A stretch of DNA of 46,385 nt from Hypsibius dujardini (lineage: Eukaryota; Tardigrada; Eutardigrada; Parachela; Hypsibiidae). The position numbers and the translations under genes were made by a program. The notes beneath the pieces are model-generated. The model was not told the DNA's origin and did no database searches. It was given only the letters and a program-made list of their open reading frames with translations. Location of the stretch: assembly GCA_001579985.1 (NCBI GenBank), contig LRSR01013995.1, positions 1-46,385 on the forward strand, written 5' to 3'. This document shows positions 43,114-46,385 of this stretch, one piece after another; position 1 is the stretch's first letter, and each line of letters starts with the position of its first letter.

Positions 43114-44403
43114 AATTAATCTCTTTTAAAGACAGCAAAGACGTCTTACAATACGGATGGATATCAATCGATCCTGAAACAACGGAAAGGAATGTGAGAA
43201 AATTCACTGTTTGTCGATTTGAGTATGTACAACTGCGAGGTTTTCTTCCACGTGGAGGGAAGGTACGTCTTCGGTTCAGTATTTCGAAGCGCGCTTGTGA
43301 TAACGGGCTCTGGCTTAATTTGAGCAGTGATGGGCTAACGGCGACTATTCAGATACTGCCATCTTCCCCACCTCCCTTCCCTTCCCCCACGCCCCGGGGA
43401 CAAAGGGGCAAAATTCATTTTTCAAAACTAAACCCAAAAAACGGCCTATGGTTCCTGAGCATTTTCAAACTTGTGGGGGTGTGTGACCGAATTTCTAAGG
43501 GTCCTCTCTTGAATTTTAAAGCACTTTAAAACATCTTGAAAAGCTTCAGTTTTTCGATCCAATTTGGGGTTTGTTCGGGTTGAGTATAAAATCCTATTAA
43601 TCATTACGTAGCGATTTTACTTTAATTTTTCCATGGAAAAGGGACTATTTTGGAATGTTTTTAACTTCCCATTTGTGTACAAATACAAAATACAAAATAC
43701 AAATACAAATGGAAGGTTAAAAACATTCAGAAATTTGACGGATTTGAACATTCCGAATTTGACGGAAAAATTAAATGTTTTGAGAATTTTATGAAATCCC
43801 GAGGGTCTTAGGAATTCAAAATCCCACAGCCCACAAGTTTAAAAGTGATCACAAAAAACATGCCGAATATTAGGTTCAAAGGCAAGAACGCAGTCGGACG
43901 GAGGGAGGGTCAGTTTGTTATTCTGACGCTGAGATAACTACATGGCGCATTTGGTACAGCCTTTAAACATGTTCTCGGAACTTCAGCAGAACACAAAGGA
44001 CATTTTAACTACTTACCAACAGGTGCCGTTCTTTTATCCAACGTGCTGATAATGTATTTTCCTTCTGACTGTTGATTCAAGACGTTACGTAATGGTAAAG
44101 ACGCAACACCGACTTTGCTAACCCAGACACTGTTGATACCAGTGCACAATGCACAGACCCAATCTTGCAAAAAATGCCTGACATGTGCAAGTCGAGTACC
44201 AGGACTGATCGATCGAGCTATCTGCTTTGAGCGAAGGCCCCTGGATGTGCAATCGTGACATTGCGTTTTCTCTTATACTTTTGCACGTGTTTTCGTTTGG
44301 GTTTGTTTATAGAGGCCCTACTCTCGCTTCACTCGCCGTCGCCATCATTTTCCGCGTTCCATTACAGATCTTTGCGAAGTTTCAAGTTTAAAAAAAAACT
44401 AAA
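43114..44403. promoter_or_regulatory. Head-to-head intergenic region, L / M
   Basis: Divergent gap of 1,290 bp. Its outer parts match the K/M' gap. The inner ~815 bp (about 43285-44100) is extra and contains a short ACAAATACAAAATAC repeat near 43677-43712. A shared regulatory region for L and M is inferred from position. No clear core-promoter motif was found. Confidence 0.4.
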
Positions 44404-46021
44404 ATGGAACGCTGGAGTGGACGTACTGCATTGGTGACGGGAGCCTCCGTCGGGATTGGGCACGCCGTCGCGGAAGCGCTAGCCAAGAGCGGCATGAATG
44501 TCGTGGCGTGCGCCAGAAATGTCGGAAAAATTGAGGTCCCTCAATTAATCAAATTTCATCGCATCATCTGTCCATTTGTCGATTTAGCGAGTTAAAAAAA
44601 TATAATTTCAATTTAATTTAAATAAAAAGAATATAATTTAAGAATATTTGAAAATACTTGATTTGTTACAGGAGCTGGCGAAAAGTGTCGGGAACGCCCC
44701 CGGAAAGATCTACCCCATCAAGTGCGACCTGACCCAGGAAACGGAGATCTTACAAATGTTCAAGACAATCGAAGAGAAATTCAAGCATATCGACGTGCTA
44801 ATTAACAACGCCGGTTTGGCCCATCCGGAGGATTTACTCACCGGAAACACAGAGAAATGGAAGGGAATGATTGATGTAAGGCGGCTAAGGCCATAGTAGC
44901 ATATAAGCCATAGTAGCCATAATAGCCATAGTAGCATTTACAGCGGATTGCAAAATGATTTAAAAGTCGAGTATAAACTGATGTGCATATTTGCTGGGCT
45001 AGTTGAACGTTCTGGGTCTCTCCATTTGCGCTCGAGAAGCTCTCCGTCTGATGGACAAGGACAACATCGACGACGGCCACATTATCAACATCAACAGGTA
45101 CGATGCCAATTCAAAATAATTTTAGTGTTCACGTTAAATATTGTATTAATTAATTAATGAGCCAATGAATAATTTTTTAGTTTTTCTAATACGGCCAATT
45201 TATCATACAGTAAACTTTAAAAATGAAAATTACAATAAATTTCAATAAGAAGCAAAAGTAGCATGCTTCTAATTCTTTTGAATGTGAATTATGCGACCAT
45301 CGCGCCCCAATACCATTATTACAAACTGAATAAAAAGCTCAAAAGTGAAGGATTTTCCTAAACCTAACGATCTTGTAGAACACAGAGTTTATAACAGGAA
45401 ACGTTTTGACGGTGTAATTTCTCCATTTATTTGCAGTATGGCTGGACATAACATCTTTGCGAGTATGCCCATCATCCATTTCTACATGGGAACCAAACAC
45501 ATGGTCACCGCCCTAACTAAGGCTTTGAATGCCGAGCTGCGACAAAAGAAGAGCAAGATTCGTGTCACGGTAATAAATTGGAATGTTGATAAGTTATAAA
45601 TTATATTAATGAATAATAAAATTACAATTTAAAAAATAACGTTGTAAATTAAAATAAATAACACTTAATTCTTAATGGTAATGGTAAACAATAAATATAT
45701 CATAATTTTTTTACCAAATTATAATGATAATAAATTAGTCGAGTAACGGTTGCCAACTGGTATGGGGTGTTCGATTATATTTACAAAAACAATTTACGCT
45801 TTTGACAGAGCCTCAGTCCTGGAGCGGTGCAGACAGAGTTCGGTCATAACTTGTACGCGGGCTCTTCCCAGGCAACCGCAGCTGCAGCGGCCTTCGCCCA
45901 GACCTTCCCGCTGCTGACGGGCAAAGACATTGCGGACGCGGTATTGTACGTGGTCGGGGCTCCTGCGCATGTCAGCATCCACGAACTCATCATCGCGCCC
46001 ACTGAACAACCGGTGCTATAA
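44404..46021 (+). CDS. SDR gene M, closest DHRS11 relative
   Basis: Five exons (plus strand): 44404-44535, 44672-44875, 45003-45097, 45437-45569, 45809-46021, giving 777 nt and 258 aa, all GT-AG, against about 260 aa for human DHRS11. MERWSGRTALVTGASVGIGH opens with the TGxxxGxG loop. CARNVGKIE ends exon 1. VLINNAGLAHPEDLLTG is in exon 2. ININS is split by intron 3, then MAGH and HFYMGTK (Tyr 160, Lys 164). Exon 5 starts SLSPGAVQTEF and ends APTEQPVL, matching the DHRS11-type SPGxVxTxF and PTEQ ends better than any other copy here. CARE replaces CTRE in exon 3. It is the only complete copy on the plus strand. An NADP(H)-dependent keto/alcohol oxidoreductase is likely; the substrate is unknown. 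Confidence 0.93.
44888..44940. repeat. Short CCATAGTAG tandem repeat in intron 2 of gene M
   Basis: About six imperfect copies of a 9-bp unit (GCCATAGTA with CATAATA variants), just after the exon 2 donor. Confidence 0.8.
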
Positions 46022-46385
46022 ATCAGCAACCATACGCTAATCTAAATTCACTTCATCATTTCCTGTCAGTCTATCCTGACCACAGTCCTTGCAGTACTGT
46101 AGTGTTTAAACTCCCAAGCTTATTTGCATCTAATAAATTTGCCCACGCCATTCAACTTGGCATCTACTGACAGGATGGATAGTTGTTTTCAAACTTAGGG
46201 GGCAGAGCCATAGGTTAGAACGGAAGTCGAACTGATTAACTAATTTCTGGCTACACATTTTACCGGTATTGGATGTCTGACCTGTAAATTTGCGTCCTAC
46301 GGCTTCGGAAAACGATTCCACGCCCCTGCCAATCAATTTGCCACTAACTTTGGAGTCAGACCTGTTTATACTTCTGAACTTCACG
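46022..46385. other. 3' flank of gene M
   Basis: AATAAA at about 46132 may serve as the polyadenylation signal of gene M. No other feature recognised before the window ends. Confidence 0.4.

Overview
This is a eukaryotic window, most likely from an arthropod or another invertebrate. Its genes are short, split by small introns (about 63 to 1,090 bp) and embedded in AT-rich DNA full of foldback/MITE-like repeats and CAGA-type microsatellites. There are no bacterial-style operons. The species cannot be named from the sequence.

The core is a tandem array of short-chain dehydrogenase/reductase (SDR) genes of the DHRS11 / insect farnesol-dehydrogenase type, about 240-260 aa. Nearly all share one five-exon plan: exon 1 of 132 nt (TGxxxGxG cofactor loop), exon 2 of 204 nt (NNAG), exon 3 of 95 nt ending inside the catalytic Ser codon, exon 4 of 124-136 nt (YxxxK), and exon 5 of 168-213 nt (C-terminal substrate-side segment). 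I find 15 loci, lettered here from left to right. On the minus strand: A 4561-7174 (one frameshift), B 7807-9230, C 10768-12211, D 13248-15062, E 18410-20224, F 21353-22531 (pseudogene), G 23427-23804 (two-exon relic), H 24262-25829, I 26344-28209, J 30637-31948, K 33462-34788 (frameshifted, introns lost), J' 35621-36205 (fragment) and L 41725-43113. On the plus strand: M' exon 1 at 35264-35395 and the complete gene M 44404-46021. Nine loci (B, C, D, E, H, I, J, L, M) have full open reading frames. M is the closest to DHRS11 in sequence and length.

The array grew by duplications that can still be traced. C and E are near-identical copies lying about 8 kb apart. The block J-K-M' was duplicated in tandem with a 4,560-bp offset. 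The join between M' intron 1 and J' intron 4 is the breakpoint. The second block was later deleted in part and interrupted by a ~4.4-kb segment (36263-40663) with CCCAGCGC termini. That segment sits inside a MITE and carries at least one unrecognised multi-exon plus-strand gene. H, J and J' have lost the catalytic Tyr (now Cys), and H and J have also changed NNAG. K has lost an intron that its sister L keeps, through a deletion with TTG microhomology.

Other contents are a fragment of a mitochondrial aconitase processed pseudogene (29130-29412, minus), several foldback elements (3257-4151, 22686-23288, 27113-27504, 28933-29075, 32359-32689, 38317-38955) and an ATGTAACATA minisatellite in an intron of gene A. 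The first 4.5 kb and the long gaps contain no gene I can identify with confidence.
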